NCBI GenBank assembly: GCA_017428115.1
Contig: JAFRRK010000078.1
Location: 1-60,213, forward strand
Reading direction: 5' to 3'
DNA length: 60,213 nt
Source: Bacteroidales bacterium
GTDB lineage: Bacteria > Bacteroidota > Bacteroidia > Bacteroidales > P3
Below are positions 13,201 to 21,729 of this stretch, in pieces. The number at the start of each line of letters is the position of its first letter. Position 1 is the stretch's first letter. The position numbers and the translations under genes are program-made. Below the pieces are notes generated by a model that was not told the DNA's origin, made no database searches, and saw only the letters and a list, made by a program, of their open reading frames with translations.

Positions 13201-14961
13201 CGCAACGTATACCACGAGACCTACCGCGACGTACGACTCCAGCTCACCGCTACCGAAGAAATAACCGATGTATCGTTCCACTATCCCAACCGCAAACGAC
13301 TGGGCTTCACCGTTACCATAGAGCCCAACAGCGAGAAGGAGGTGGCCTACGTATTGGCCGTCCACAGCGACAGCAACGCCACTCCCCGCCAAGTGACCCT
13401 ACCCATCATCAACGAGGAATACAGTGCCGTGTGCCGATTCTGGGACCGTTGCTTAAATGTGATACAGGTGGAAACCCCCGACAAGGCGTTCAACTATATG
13501 CTCAACCGCTGGTATCTCTATCAGGTCTATTCCGCACGACTGTTTGCACGAGCTGGATTCTACCAGGTGGGAGGTGCCACCGGCTATCGCGACCAGCTGC
13601 AGGACGTAATGTCGTGTCTCTACAGCGACCCCTCCTACGCACGTCGGCAGATTCTAGACCATGCCGCACACCAGTTTGCCGAAGGCGATGTGCTGCACTG
13701 GTGGCATGAGAGCATGAAGATGGGTGCCCGCACCACCTTTAGCGACGACTACCTGTGGCTCATATACGTCACCCACCAATACGTGCTAGTCACTGGCGAC
13801 ACCGCCATACTCAACGAGCAGGTGGCCTTCTGCCAAGCCGACCAGCTCAACCCCGGCGAAGGCGAACGCTGCCTGCGCTATGCTTCACCATCCCAACCCG
13901 TGGCACTCAACAGTGAGTCGCAAGACCCACGTTTCGAATATGCCACCCTTTACGAACACCTGCGCCGTGCAGTCGACCGCGCCATGCACCGCATCGGCAT
14001 CCACGGACTGCCACTGATGGGATGTGGCGATTGGAACGACGGCATGTCGCTAGTGGGTATCGAAGGCAAGGGCGAAAGTGTGTGGGTGGCATTCTTCTTG
14101 GTCGACCTCATGCCCAAGATGGTCGAACTGACCCAGATGGTTCCTGGTGCCGACCTCTCCTACTGCAGCGACCTCACCGACTTCCGCAACCGTCTGGTAG
14201 ATGCCCTGCAAAATAACGCTTGGGACGGAGCATGGTTCCTTCGTGCCTACTTCGACAATGGCGACCCTATGGGTTCGCGCAACAACACCGAATGCCAGAT
14301 AGACCTTATCTCACAGGCATGGAGCATTATCACTGGGGTGGCCAACGAGAAACAGAAAGAGTCCATCTTCAGAGAAACCGACTACCGACTGGTCAACCGC
14401 GAACACGAAATCATCCAACTACTCACCCCGCCGTTCCAACACTCGCCAAACAATCCAGGCTACATTATGCGTTATCCTGCAGGAGTGCGCGAAAATGGCG
14501 GTCAGTACACCCACGGTGCCATGTGGTACATCATGGCTCAGCTCAAAGAGGGACATACCGACATGGCTTACTTCCTCTACTCCCTTATCAACCCCATCCA
14601 CCGCACTGCCACCCTTGCCGACGTGCTCAAATACAAGGTAGAGCCCTACTGCATTGCCGCTGACATCTACAGCAACCCGCAGCACCCCGGTCGTGGCGGA
14701 TGGACATGGTATACCGGCTCAGCATCATGGGCCTATAAAACGGGCATAGAGAATATCCTTGGTCTACAAAAACGGGGCAACACCCTAGTCGTCGCACCAT
14801 CCATCCCGTCAGAGTGGGAAGGTTTCTCATTCACCTACCGCTACGGCAAGACGCCATACTACATCAACTATCGTCGCAGCAAAGAGTCCCACTCTTCCGC
14901 CCCAACCAGCATCACACTGGTCGACGACGGTGTGCCTCACCAAATAGACATCAACCAATAA
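7294..14961 (+). CDS. giant GT84/GH94 protein, cyclic beta-1,2-glucan synthase-like
   Basis: A 2,555-residue membrane protein laid out like cyclic beta-1,2-glucan synthases (NdvB/Cgs). Membrane segments lie near residues 262-310, 688-730 and 818-870. Between the first two is the GT84 glycosyltransferase region, with the DTD nucleotide-sugar/metal motif at 496-498, QPRVNVD, EGSFCGKGIYD, LSHDLIEGCHIRCG and HRWTRGDWQ. A glucoamylase-like region follows (TSPTNIGYSML, HLFNWYHIGTLKALP, PWGISETAYNELD, AHHQGMILASLTNY). The C-terminal third is a GH94 phosphorylase-type domain: TFSDDYLWLIYVTHQYV, GDWNDGM with Asp near 2246 and 2249, and GRGGWTWYTGSASWAYKTG. By analogy the GT part builds a glucan chain from UDP-glucose and the GH94 part trims or controls its length. 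The product in this organism is inferred, not shown. Confidence 0.88.
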   Translation: MRNRYKLFKKSVKDITQYYLLLVEETKSQRLVGSTNEWVLDNYYMISEQEKVLRVDLRSRQFRRLDHRRVEQVEELLRSFLKKCHYQIDKTLLFRYLRQVQAKQKDYLTYHEVCALLPLTKAVLIDELAGLCRQLKEAHAYHYSPTDKKGADMERLNEAASQNLMMMNLFNSLKKMTKLPMAEVLDYVSYSERALKAEKAGMYDQMYDKTKDDYRARVVRMAKKRHMREYDLVKELVEKADAEGEHVGWQLFPPKAWNRRAHLYIWIVVAATLLLAALFGRWAMGRWDSWLTVVLGLLMVVPMSQMVIDLFNQCLYWIHRPVSTFKLKFKEGLIPEEYSTMVIMPTILKNRQKTVELLEQLEVYYLSNINRAGGGERLESHGQNLYYTLIGDAAAGPEADMPWDDEVVEAGLAKVKELNEKYGAPIFNFVYRRRAWSDGEGCWLGWERKRGAILHFNDLLLGKHSEEEKKRFFRCETISEWLREPLAPIQFVITLDTDTELVLYSAQKLIGAMAHPLNRARLSADGRRVDAGYGIMQPRVNVDVEVTNKSRYAQLFAGLGGLDVYTTASFELYQDIFNEGSFCGKGIYDLRIFQQVLRGTFPQNLILSHDLIEGCHIRCGLINDVELFDDNPSNYIDDAKRHHRWTRGDWQIIGWLRNRVRNEHGDWVKNQVNTIGRWKIFDNLRRSVLSLACVVALLVGFAASVGNAQMVSPAWYVLVVLLAVALPILFFLMGQIAKVPRFNKRYRYYMTLMRGIGVVIRRSMVQFALLPKEAWMYTDAIVRSCYRMAFSHKNLLNWVPSDEASKSTKGTLDDYIKKFWFNYVCAAVIAGLTVWALTGRSTMGASEVWMTLAAAFTCVMWVGAPFMMFHLGKKFAQEKKGLTEEETGEVKKWAADTWHYFDSLLTEENNYLIPDNYQLNREKKADYKTSPTNIGYSMLAVVSAAELGLTTHNAALERLEHIVDTVMRLEKWNGHLFNWYHIGTLKALPNYFISTCDSGNFVACLYVVKGYLSKHGSKNQSLRAKVGRLIDMTDFSKLYNPELDVFSIGYDYGAHTLLPYHYNNFASEARLTSFLTIAQGDAPYKHWFCLDKTLVQYRGFKGVASWYGTLFEYFMPLIFLPTYKHTLMDETYSFAIRAQRAFIRNAKPQGNTKEMPWGISETAYNELDDAQNYKYHAFGVPYLKFQNTTPDRIVISPYSSLMTIGIDDRGVYENMHRFEKLDMYDSMGFFESYDEEDHVPVRAHYAHHQGMILASLTNYLADHCLQQYFMNEPIMRSMETLLKEKAQVKPYIDLKVTQYKRYQYAKVQTESDAREYDGIATVPEIGVLSNGQYTVLLNDRGSGFSRYRNIMINRYRKISADHYGQYLYIRNLRNDRLWCNTYAPLDVMPESYRVSFASDKIQFLRVDGNIETKTEVTVIKDRYAEIRRITFTNNGDEDVDLELTSYTEAVMASHEADEAHRVFNSMNIYSEYDAEHEVLILSKPVQEARESRYFAMHTMFVPDDSDSGITDTPEYETSRMKFLGRGGSLQHAAIIEGRRTLTGTVGTTLDPIMAMRRRVRIEASKHATVVMLTGFGKAREQLIDIATLYHDTVDIDHAFETASVFNNMRTSMSLLKGAQMKLYNNIAKYLLQTATLGNRRQACLAENSLSQSALWRFGISGDIAILLMEIDNIKQSGFAKEILRAYEYYKVHGLLLDVVFINDEQGENREGLTHFIRNIANTEHLWATHQEAGHVYILNGNEVSKEERTLLRTVARLTFFTHGGITIQQQLEQLEKDNQHYQDMVEYPVLKPSTELRVWSSLDFYNQYGGFDREGRDYVVTNTNTPMPWVNVIANPHFGCVVSSTMAGFTFAYNAQQFKLTGWSNDMVRDNASEMLLINGCQFIPATARHGQGYSAFDAEYEQMKVMVRLFVSHQNPEKYYQIKLANKTDQPLQVKLDMVYKLVMGMSEEQTARYLHSDWKQEQNSLWVRNVYHETYRDVRLQLTATEEITDVSFHYPNRKRLGFTVTIEPNSEKEVAYVLAVHSDSNATPRQVTLPIINEEYSAVCRFWDRCLNVIQVETPDKAFNYMLNRWYLYQVYSARLFARAGFYQVGGATGYRDQLQDVMSCLYSDPSYARRQILDHAAHQFAEGDVLHWWHESMKMGARTTFSDDYLWLIYVTHQYVLVTGDTAILNEQVAFCQADQLNPGEGERCLRYASPSQPVALNSESQDPRFEYATLYEHLRRAVDRAMHRIGIHGLPLMGCGDWNDGMSLVGIEGKGESVWVAFFLVDLMPKMVELTQMVPGADLSYCSDLTDFRNRLVDALQNNAWDGAWFLRAYFDNGDPMGSRNNTECQIDLISQAWSIITGVANEKQKESIFRETDYRLVNREHEIIQLLTPPFQHSPNNPGYIMRYPAGVRENGGQYTHGAMWYIMAQLKEGHTDMAYFLYSLINPIHRTATLADVLKYKVEPYCIAADIYSNPQHPGRGGWTWYTGSASWAYKTGIENILGLQKRGNTLVVAPSIPSEWEGFSFTYRYGKTPYYINYRRSKESHSSAPTSITLVDDGVPHQIDINQ

Positions 14962-15003
14962 CAGTGTGATACTCAACTTCATTATGTTTATTATTAGTTT
15001 CAA

Positions 15004-16800
15004 TTGAGCCGAACCATAATAATCACTCTCATCGTCTTTCTGCTGCCCTTTGCCTCTGTTCGAGGGCAGCAGAAAAATGACGACATAATACCTGCCGATG
15101 CCGAATTTCCATTCAAACGCGACATCGAAAAAGGCAAATACGACAAGGCAGACGAGAAAATAAAGCGTCGCATCAGTCGCGACACAGCCAATCTCGAATG
15201 CCACTATGCCGCCTACTGGCTATACAGCACAGAGCAATTTGCCCGGCGAAACCTCGACACCGCTTACCGCCATTTGATATGCGTGAGAACCCTCTATGCC
15301 AAAGCAAACGAGAAAGAGCTCGAGCGGTGGGCACGCGACAGCTATAGTGGTGCCCGCATCGACTACGACATCTATCGACTAGGCTGTATGGCAATAGCCG
15401 ATGCCCATCGTCTGCGTACACCCGATGCATTCCAACACATCATTGACACCTACACGCTCCTACCCTACCCCCTTCGCGACAGTGCCACCAACAGCCGCGA
15501 TAGCCTTGAGTTTCTTATTGCCAGCCGTTCGGAATCAGTAGCCACTCTGCAACACTTCATTGACCTTCGTCCCAACGCCTTGGTCAGGAAAGATGCCGTG
15601 CTCCTACGCGACAGCCTCGCCTTCGCCTCAGCCAATCAGCTCCACACCTATGCCGCATACCAGCAATTCCGTGTCTCATACCCCAACTCACACCTCTACC
15701 ACCGTGCCACAGACAGCGTCTATGCCATCGACTACCGACAGGCACTCTACCACAACACAGAGCAGTACTACCGTTCCTACGCCGACCGCTACCCTGACAG
15801 TCCCCATGCTCCACGCTGCCTCTGGTTAGCCGACAGCATAGAATATCACCGCGAAGTAGACAGCACTCAATGGCAGAGCTACGTCCACTACCTAGACACC
15901 CGCCACCGTCGCCATTGGGAAGATACGGCACTTACCTCACTCACCCTCTATGCCCTACGGCATCAGCACTTGCCTGCCGCACATCAGGCAGCCCTTCGTT
16001 TCCAACACCTCAACCCTATGCGGCAGCAACTGGCCGACATGCTACACCACGCCTACCTACATACATCCATACTCAACTTCAACCGCCTTTACCACAGCCC
16101 ATTGTCATACCTTATTGACAATCAAAGACGTCTATCCGACTCGCTTGCACTCCAACACTACCTCTCAGTCTCATCCCCCGATAGCCTCATACAGCTCCTC
16201 GCACCCTGCCGCGAAGCCTTCACCCTACTACAGCAACAGCTCAAACCCCTACTTGACTCCCACCGTTGGGCGGCAGCACTCAACCTTGCCAACACCCACG
16301 CCCACCGGTTCAACAACGACTACCAATACCGCCAGCTCCTCACTGCTATCGACACCAAGGAGATGCCCCCTATCCCCCATCTCAAAGAGGAACCGCTATC
16401 CTTTGTCACCGGCATCACCACCCTCAGCGACACCATGCTCTGTGCCGAAGGCACCATTATGCTCTATGCTGTCAAAAGCCACACCACTCACGAGGTAGAC
16501 AGTTCGCTAAACATATATATATCGTTTTTAGACACCATCAAAGGATGGGGGCAGCCTATAGAATTAGGTCCCATAGTCAACACCCCTTTCGACGAACGCT
16601 GCCCCTACCTCATGCCAGACATGCGCACACTACTTTTCAGCTCCGACGGACACGGTTCACTGGGCTTGATGGACATCTACGTCACCTACCGTCTGGGTGA
16701 AGGATGGGAACAATGGAGCACACCTGTCAACCTAGGCCGTAAAGTCAACACCAGCGGCAACGACTGGGTTTTCCAAAAGAAAAAACCTAAGGCAAAATAA
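15004..16800 (+). CDS. secreted TPR-like / PD40 beta-propeller-like protein
   Basis: A 598-residue protein starting at TTG (15004). A stop 9 bp upstream excludes a longer form, and the first residues form a good signal peptide (IIITLIVFLLPFASVRGQ). Residues about 30-450 are helical with many Asp/Ser-Leu and Tyr-rich repeats typical of degenerate TPR arrays. The C-terminal part (CPYLMPDMRTLLFSSDGHG, GLMDIYVTYR, WSTPVNLGRKVNT) matches PD40/WD40-like repeats of Bacteroidetes OmpA-type envelope proteins, but no OmpA domain follows. It begins 42 bp after the glucan-synthase-like gene and may be cotranscribed. Its function is unknown; a periplasmic scaffold role is a guess. Confidence 0.75.
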   Translation: MSRTIIITLIVFLLPFASVRGQQKNDDIIPADAEFPFKRDIEKGKYDKADEKIKRRISRDTANLECHYAAYWLYSTEQFARRNLDTAYRHLICVRTLYAKANEKELERWARDSYSGARIDYDIYRLGCMAIADAHRLRTPDAFQHIIDTYTLLPYPLRDSATNSRDSLEFLIASRSESVATLQHFIDLRPNALVRKDAVLLRDSLAFASANQLHTYAAYQQFRVSYPNSHLYHRATDSVYAIDYRQALYHNTEQYYRSYADRYPDSPHAPRCLWLADSIEYHREVDSTQWQSYVHYLDTRHRRHWEDTALTSLTLYALRHQHLPAAHQAALRFQHLNPMRQQLADMLHHAYLHTSILNFNRLYHSPLSYLIDNQRRLSDSLALQHYLSVSSPDSLIQLLAPCREAFTLLQQQLKPLLDSHRWAAALNLANTHAHRFNNDYQYRQLLTAIDTKEMPPIPHLKEEPLSFVTGITTLSDTMLCAEGTIMLYAVKSHTTHEVDSSLNIYISFLDTIKGWGQPIELGPIVNTPFDERCPYLMPDMRTLLFSSDGHGSLGLMDIYVTYRLGEGWEQWSTPVNLGRKVNTSGNDWVFQKKKPKAK

Positions 16801-17223
16801 CAAAAGACAACCCCTTATTATTCGTCTATAGTTTGACATGTCATAGTCTTGATAAAAAACACATATTACGCCTTTATTCCTCCAGCAAGACTTCGCTGAA
16901 TAACAATGATTTAACTTCAGAATTGTCGTATATTCTGCGTTAATAAGACAGAGAACTAACAGAGAAAATACGGGCATAAAATAAAGGGAAAACGCAGTTT
17001 CACGATTTTATAATACTTGTAAAAACTATAGTTTTACGTTTTTTTTGAACGAGAATGATACGACCATAATGAAGTAAGAATAAGATAAATGAAACTTTAT
17101 GGGGGCTACGCCTTACATCTTAACCCTTAGTTCTTACTTCAAAATAGATTCGTGGTCGAAGTCCATTATTGGAGGATACAGAATAACCAATAGACAGAAA
17201 GAGACGAATGGTTTTTTGTTTCC
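16801..17223. other. non-coding spacer with a long-arm inverted repeat
   Basis: Separates convergent genes. No credible gene is seen. It holds a perfect 10-bp inverted repeat, GAAGTAAGAA at 17071-17080 and TTCTTACTTC at 17131-17140, with further pairing inside (TAAGAT/ATCTTA). The same TTAGTTCTTACTTC string also occurs near 4739-4752, so it belongs to a dispersed simple repeat. Confidence 0.5.
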
Positions 17224-17556
17224 TTATTTCGATTGGGTGTAACCCCAGTTTTGGAGCAAAGCCACTACCCTTTCGCGACAATCGCCCTGTATCAATATCT
17301 GACCATTCTTAGCACTTCCCCCCACTCCACAAGCGCCCTTCAGACGTTTGCCAAGAGCCTGCAAATCATCCTCTCCGCCCACAAAACCGTCCACCACTGT
17401 CACCACCTTGCCCCCTCGACCACTACGCTCAATACGCACACGCAGACGCTGCGCCGACGGAGGCAGGGTCGACGGGGTTTGCGGTTCGTCGTAATCATAT
17501 CTATAATCGGGATTGGTAGAATATACCACACCCACCCGCTCTTTGTGCTTCGACAT
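17224..17556 (-). CDS. yciH: SUI1/eIF1-like translation factor, YciH family
   Basis: A 110-residue homologue of eukaryotic eIF1. The SUI1 core is present: RLRVRIERSGRGGKVVTVV, then GFVGGEDDLQALGKRLKGAC, GVGGSAKNGQILIQGD and a C-terminal helix. In bacteria this family is thought to tune initiation fidelity. The ATG at 17556 is chosen because the two codons before it start at a TTG and add nothing family-like. It lies 27 bp after the lipid kinase gene on the same strand. Confidence 0.9.
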   Translation of the reverse strand: MSKHKERVGVVYSTNPDYRYDYDEPQTPSTLPPSAQRLRVRIERSGRGGKVVTVVDGFVGGEDDLQALGKRLKGACGVGGSAKNGQILIQGDCRERVVALLQNWGYTQSK

Positions 17557-17583
17557 AGTCAATCCTCCATAGTTTCAAACAAA

Positions 17584-18564
17584 TCATTTCTTTTTTGGCA
17601 ACAGCTGGTCGTGTGTCATCTCCAGTTGGTCCTTCACCATCTGCAGGTGGTCGGCCGGGTTGGAGGAAAGCAAGCGACGCTTCATATCACGTTTTAATAT
17701 CTTGAGGCTTTTCTGGTGGTTCACAAAATGCAATTCCTCACCCACATTTTCCCCCTCGCCGTCGATATTCACCCAATGGTCCACATTGCCCGAGACATAC
17801 ACCTCATGCGCCTTAAACATCTCCACGTGCTGGCTCAGTTCAAAATGGTTGGCATACACCAAAGGACCTGTGATAGGCACATGGCCTATCGGGATTCTGT
17901 CAACAATGCTGATGTCAATCAGTCCGTCGTCAAGCTTTGCCAGCGGGGCAATGGCGGCGTTATAACCAAACTGATTACTATTGGCAAAAGTGGTAAACCA
18001 AGCCTTGCGGCGTATCTCCTTTCCGTCGATTACCAGCGTATAATCCTTCGACTCATAGGTGGGATATTCACGCAAAATCAAATTGAGATAGGCGGAGAAA
18101 CCTCGCAGCTTGGCCGACTTCATCAGCCGTGCAATATAGGCATCAAAACCCACGCCGGCGATACTGGCAATATAATGCTTGTCGTTTAGAACTATGGTGT
18201 CGATACTCCCCTCGTTGGCCTGATTCAGTACACGAATAGCCAAAGCTGGTGTGAGGGGTATCTTCATACAGCGGGCCAAGCCATTGCCGCTGCCGCAGGG
18301 AATGATGCCCAACGTGGCATCGCTGCCATGAATGCCGGCTATCACATCGTTCACACTGCCGTCTCCACCAACGGCCACAACAATGTCACATCCCTTCATC
18401 GCAGCATCGCGGGCCAATTCAGTACCATGGTGGATATGTTCGGTATATTCTACGGTATAGTCGTAAAGATCCTGATCCAGATTGTCTCGAAGCAGGCGTT
18501 CTATCCTTTTTTGACGGCCAACGCCCGATATGGGGTTGACAATAACAAGCATTCTCTTTTTCAT
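17584..18564 (-). CDS. diacylglycerol-kinase-family lipid kinase
   Basis: A 326-residue kinase of the DagK/YegS/sphingosine-kinase fold. The N-terminus MLVIVNPISGVGRQKRI and the glycine-rich nucleotide motif IVVAVGGDGSVNDVIAGI are diagnostic, followed by LGIIPCGSGNGLARCM. The C-terminal beta-sandwich region (FTTFANSNQFGYNAAIAP, DDGLIDISIVDRIP) is complete. It likely phosphorylates a membrane lipid such as diacylglycerol; in Bacteroidales a sphingoid or ceramide substrate is also possible. It sits 27 bp upstream of yciH. Confidence 0.93.
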   Translation of the reverse strand: MKKRMLVIVNPISGVGRQKRIERLLRDNLDQDLYDYTVEYTEHIHHGTELARDAAMKGCDIVVAVGGDGSVNDVIAGIHGSDATLGIIPCGSGNGLARCMKIPLTPALAIRVLNQANEGSIDTIVLNDKHYIASIAGVGFDAYIARLMKSAKLRGFSAYLNLILREYPTYESKDYTLVIDGKEIRRKAWFTTFANSNQFGYNAAIAPLAKLDDGLIDISIVDRIPIGHVPITGPLVYANHFELSQHVEMFKAHEVYVSGNVDHWVNIDGEGENVGEELHFVNHQKSLKILKRDMKRRLLSSNPADHLQMVKDQLEMTHDQLLPKKK

Positions 18565-18617
18565 TATTAAGGTTTGAAGGGTTTTATAAGGGTATTTCTA
18601 TTTATCAAAAGGAAACA

Positions 18618-20603
18618 TTATTTTACCATCATCTGGTTGTTGATCAGCCGATGGTTGTATTGCTGAACAATGGCTTTCAGCATCTCTATATTGCCAAAGC
18701 CTATCACCTCCTCCTTCTCATCACCCAAGACTGCAACACCATCCTGTGTTTCCAACTGGTAATAACCGTTGCCATAGGCTATCTGCCACCCCTGGTCGGG
18801 ATTGCGGAATGCGCTGGTACCAAAACACACGGCCGGAGTCTGTATACCCAGATAGTCAAGCAGAGTAGGCATTATGTCTGTCTGCTGCATCAGTCGTGGC
18901 GACACTCGGTGACAGCTGTACGCATTGCCGTACAATGGCACCAGCACCTCCTCATACAGTGGACGATATACTAGCATGGGTATACGGTACCATCCATCAT
19001 AATCGTTATACGCTCTATGCAGCCCCTGCCCGCTGTGGTCGGCTGTGATAACAAAAGTGGTATTCTCATACCAGTCGGTCTTACGCGCAGCATCAAAAAA
19101 TTTACGCAACGCATTGTCGGTATACGACACCACTCGGCACAATGGATGTGGACCTTTCTCAAAGTCATCCTTATGCTCGGGCTGCATCGTGTATGGGTGA
19201 TGCGACGAGAGGGTGAACACACCCGCCATAAAAGGTTCCTTGAAAGAGCCGAGCCGACGAGCGAAATACTGCAGAAAATGTTCGTCATAAATGCCCCAAC
19301 AGCCGTCATAATCGCTCTCGCGAGAAAGACGGTCAGCCATATACTCATTTTTACCATAATACTCCTCAAAGCCCATCTGGGAGCACAATCGGTCGAAGCC
19401 CATCACCCCATTATAACTGCCATGGAAAAAGGCGGTGTGATAGCCGTGGTCGCGCAATATGGCAGGCAGAGCATAGAGCGTGTCGGAAGCATAGTCGCTC
19501 AGTGTCAGTGGGAATGACATCAACGTGGGCACCGAGGCAAAAATGGCGGGTATACCCTCAATGCTCTTCTTGCCATTGGCCCTACCCTGATACACCACAC
19601 AATGCTGTGCCAGCGAATCAAGGAAAGGAGTAAAGCTGGGCATAATTCCCTGATTATAGCAGCCCATATACTCCTGCGAGAAACTCTCAAGCACTATAAC
19701 GACAATGTTGGAGTACATCTTCGTGCTATCCCCCATTGTATCGGTAGCCTTCATACTCGAGCCACAGCCCGCATCCCAACCGCTCCACGCCTCCACAATA
19801 CGGCCCTCATAGTAAGGCTCAGAATGCAGCACTGGGTCGAAAAGCCTGTTGGCCTGCACATCATCCATATAGCGCACTTCCTCCAATGTGCCGCCATTAA
19901 AAGTGCGCACTATATTATAGGCACTGTTTGTCACCAAGGCACAGTTCTTGGCCTGACAATACTTGGCAGCATCGCGCCATTCTATCTGCTTACCAAAACC
20001 GCCTCGCAACAAAAAAAACACACAGGCGGCACCCACCACAAGCCCCACAAGGTCGTTGACCACATGTTTGCGATACTTGTTGCGGGCCGACAGATGCATC
20101 TTGGACCCCGACCACAGCAGAAACAGCGCTGCCAACACAAAAAACAAGGTAGCCTGCCAATAGTCGACCAAAAACCTCCACCACAGCGCTCCCATGTCGC
20201 CACTGATACCCAAATAGCGAAATATCTCGCCACTAAGACGTCGGTAGGTATACTGGTAGTAGGCCGCGTCCGACGCATTACTTGCCAACATAAACAACAG
20301 CGGCACATAATAGAGCAACACCTCCACCCAGCGGTGGTAATGGCGGTTCCAACGAAACTTAAAGGGCAACAAATTGGCTGCAAAATAAGGCAGCAACATA
20401 CAGCCCACCGTGGCAATGCCAAACACCACATTACCCCACGCTATGCCCATCCATTCCTTCAAGTCTGCCACATGGAATATGCGCGTATTGTCAAGATAAA
20501 AAAACACCTGCGACAACAGCAGCAGCACAAATGCCAACATCCCTTTATAAAAGAGGTATACATAAATATTGTTAGTGCTTATCCACGTTTTCTTTCGTAC
20601 CAT
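18618..20603 (-). CDS. LtaS-type sulfatase-fold membrane phosphotransferase
   Basis: A 661-residue inner-membrane protein with five hydrophobic segments in the first ~215 residues and a periplasmic alkaline-phosphatase/sulfatase-fold domain. Metal and active-site regions are IVVIVLESFSQEYMG, GKKSIEGIPAIFASVPTLM, AFFHGSYNGVMGFDR and TTFVITADHSGQGLHR. The layout is that of lipoteichoic-acid-synthase-like phosphoglycerol or phosphoethanolamine transferases. A Gram-negative host makes teichoic acid synthesis unlikely, so the probable role is transfer of a polar head group onto a surface glycan or lipid. It lies between the lipid kinase and a GldB-like gene on the same strand. Confidence 0.88.
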   Translation of the reverse strand: MVRKKTWISTNNIYVYLFYKGMLAFVLLLLSQVFFYLDNTRIFHVADLKEWMGIAWGNVVFGIATVGCMLLPYFAANLLPFKFRWNRHYHRWVEVLLYYVPLLFMLASNASDAAYYQYTYRRLSGEIFRYLGISGDMGALWWRFLVDYWQATLFFVLAALFLLWSGSKMHLSARNKYRKHVVNDLVGLVVGAACVFFLLRGGFGKQIEWRDAAKYCQAKNCALVTNSAYNIVRTFNGGTLEEVRYMDDVQANRLFDPVLHSEPYYEGRIVEAWSGWDAGCGSSMKATDTMGDSTKMYSNIVVIVLESFSQEYMGCYNQGIMPSFTPFLDSLAQHCVVYQGRANGKKSIEGIPAIFASVPTLMSFPLTLSDYASDTLYALPAILRDHGYHTAFFHGSYNGVMGFDRLCSQMGFEEYYGKNEYMADRLSRESDYDGCWGIYDEHFLQYFARRLGSFKEPFMAGVFTLSSHHPYTMQPEHKDDFEKGPHPLCRVVSYTDNALRKFFDAARKTDWYENTTFVITADHSGQGLHRAYNDYDGWYRIPMLVYRPLYEEVLVPLYGNAYSCHRVSPRLMQQTDIMPTLLDYLGIQTPAVCFGTSAFRNPDQGWQIAYGNGYYQLETQDGVAVLGDEKEEVIGFGNIEMLKAIVQQYNHRLINNQMMVK

Positions 20604-20669
20604 AAATAGCTTTTTTAATAGTGTTGATAGATGAGTGATGGGCGACCATTTAGGGCAATAGCGCGATTA

Positions 20670-21665
20670 CTATTTGGGTCGATAGTTTGACTGGTTGAGA
20701 ATCTTTTGGGCATCAGTTTCAGAAAAAAGTTCTTGCATAGTGCTGCCACTATTTTTCATATACTGCATCACAATATGCCAACCGATATAGTCAGTGGTGC
20801 GGGGTGCCGAATCACGAAAGGCATTGGTCTTTGGAGCATCGTCAATCAAGTTATGGAAACGGATATAATCAGTTTCATACAGCAACTTATTTTGCAACAA
20901 ATAACTCCACACATGCTCCTCGTTACGCTCCATCCACTCTGTCTGGCTGGCGGTATAGCGCATCAGGATGCTGTCAGGGGTTCCCGGCAGCACCTGCTGG
21001 GCAAAATAAATGGCCTTACCCTCCGACACCATATAGTCCAACAGCGTCATATCCTTCTCCTGCGGTATTGCGATGCGCTCCCTGGCCACTGCCGTCATAC
21101 AGTCTGCCACCATATACTCCGGACGGCTCTGCATGACAATAAACTGAGGGCACCCAAAATAGCCATAGCGGGCCGCAAAGGGCAGCACATACTGGTCGAG
21201 ACTGATAATCATCTCATGGCTGTTGCAGCCCACACGCATGTTATAGTCAAACATTCCCGACACAAAAGTATACACCCTATCATAACGGATAGAGGCATCC
21301 AACCTTGAGGCACGCTGCAGAGCAGCACCCAACTGTTCGGCCTGAGGCTGCATATCGCCCAGCACACTGTCCACCAGATGATAAACATCACGCATCGTGG
21401 GGTCGTTCACAAAGCCCTCAAGCATCTGCATAAAGTCGGCATCCTCGGGATGCAGGTTCAGCAGCTCGGTGTCATACATGCCGCGCTCTTGCAGCAGCCT
21501 TTGGTGGAGCTGGTCCACAGGAGTTTCAAACAGCAATTTGTCGAAACGACGAAAACTAACCTGCTCAGCCGGTGTTTGGCGGCAGCCCGCCAGCAACAAC
21601 AAGCCGACGGCTGCCACCATAACAAACAGACTGTTTCTAATTATCGTTTTGCGAATATCAATCAA
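20670..21665 (-). CDS. gldB: GldB-like lipoprotein
   Basis: A 331-residue lipoprotein. The signal sequence ends in a lipobox (VGLLLLAGC), and the rest follows the GldB pattern: FRRFDKLLFETPVD near the N-terminus, a helical middle with YDRVYTFVSGMFDYN and ISLDQYVLPFAARYG, and the terminal block DYIGWHIVMQYMKNSGS followed by KILNQSNYRPK. GldB is required for gliding and T9SS function in Flavobacterium. Many non-motile Bacteroidales keep a homologue, so an envelope role is likely but unproven here. Confidence 0.85.
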   Translation of the reverse strand: MIDIRKTIIRNSLFVMVAAVGLLLLAGCRQTPAEQVSFRRFDKLLFETPVDQLHQRLLQERGMYDTELLNLHPEDADFMQMLEGFVNDPTMRDVYHLVDSVLGDMQPQAEQLGAALQRASRLDASIRYDRVYTFVSGMFDYNMRVGCNSHEMIISLDQYVLPFAARYGYFGCPQFIVMQSRPEYMVADCMTAVARERIAIPQEKDMTLLDYMVSEGKAIYFAQQVLPGTPDSILMRYTASQTEWMERNEEHVWSYLLQNKLLYETDYIRFHNLIDDAPKTNAFRDSAPRTTDYIGWHIVMQYMKNSGSTMQELFSETDAQKILNQSNYRPK

Positions 21666-21729
21666 TAATTAATAATAAAAGTGTTCTTACTTATTTTATT
21701 TCCAAGTGCCTACGCATCTCACACAAACG

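Noticed and set aside
19602..20609. 335-residue open frame antisense to the sulfatase-fold gene
   Set aside because: A shadow frame rich in His/Arg/Gln with no domain character; the minus-strand gene has clear motifs.
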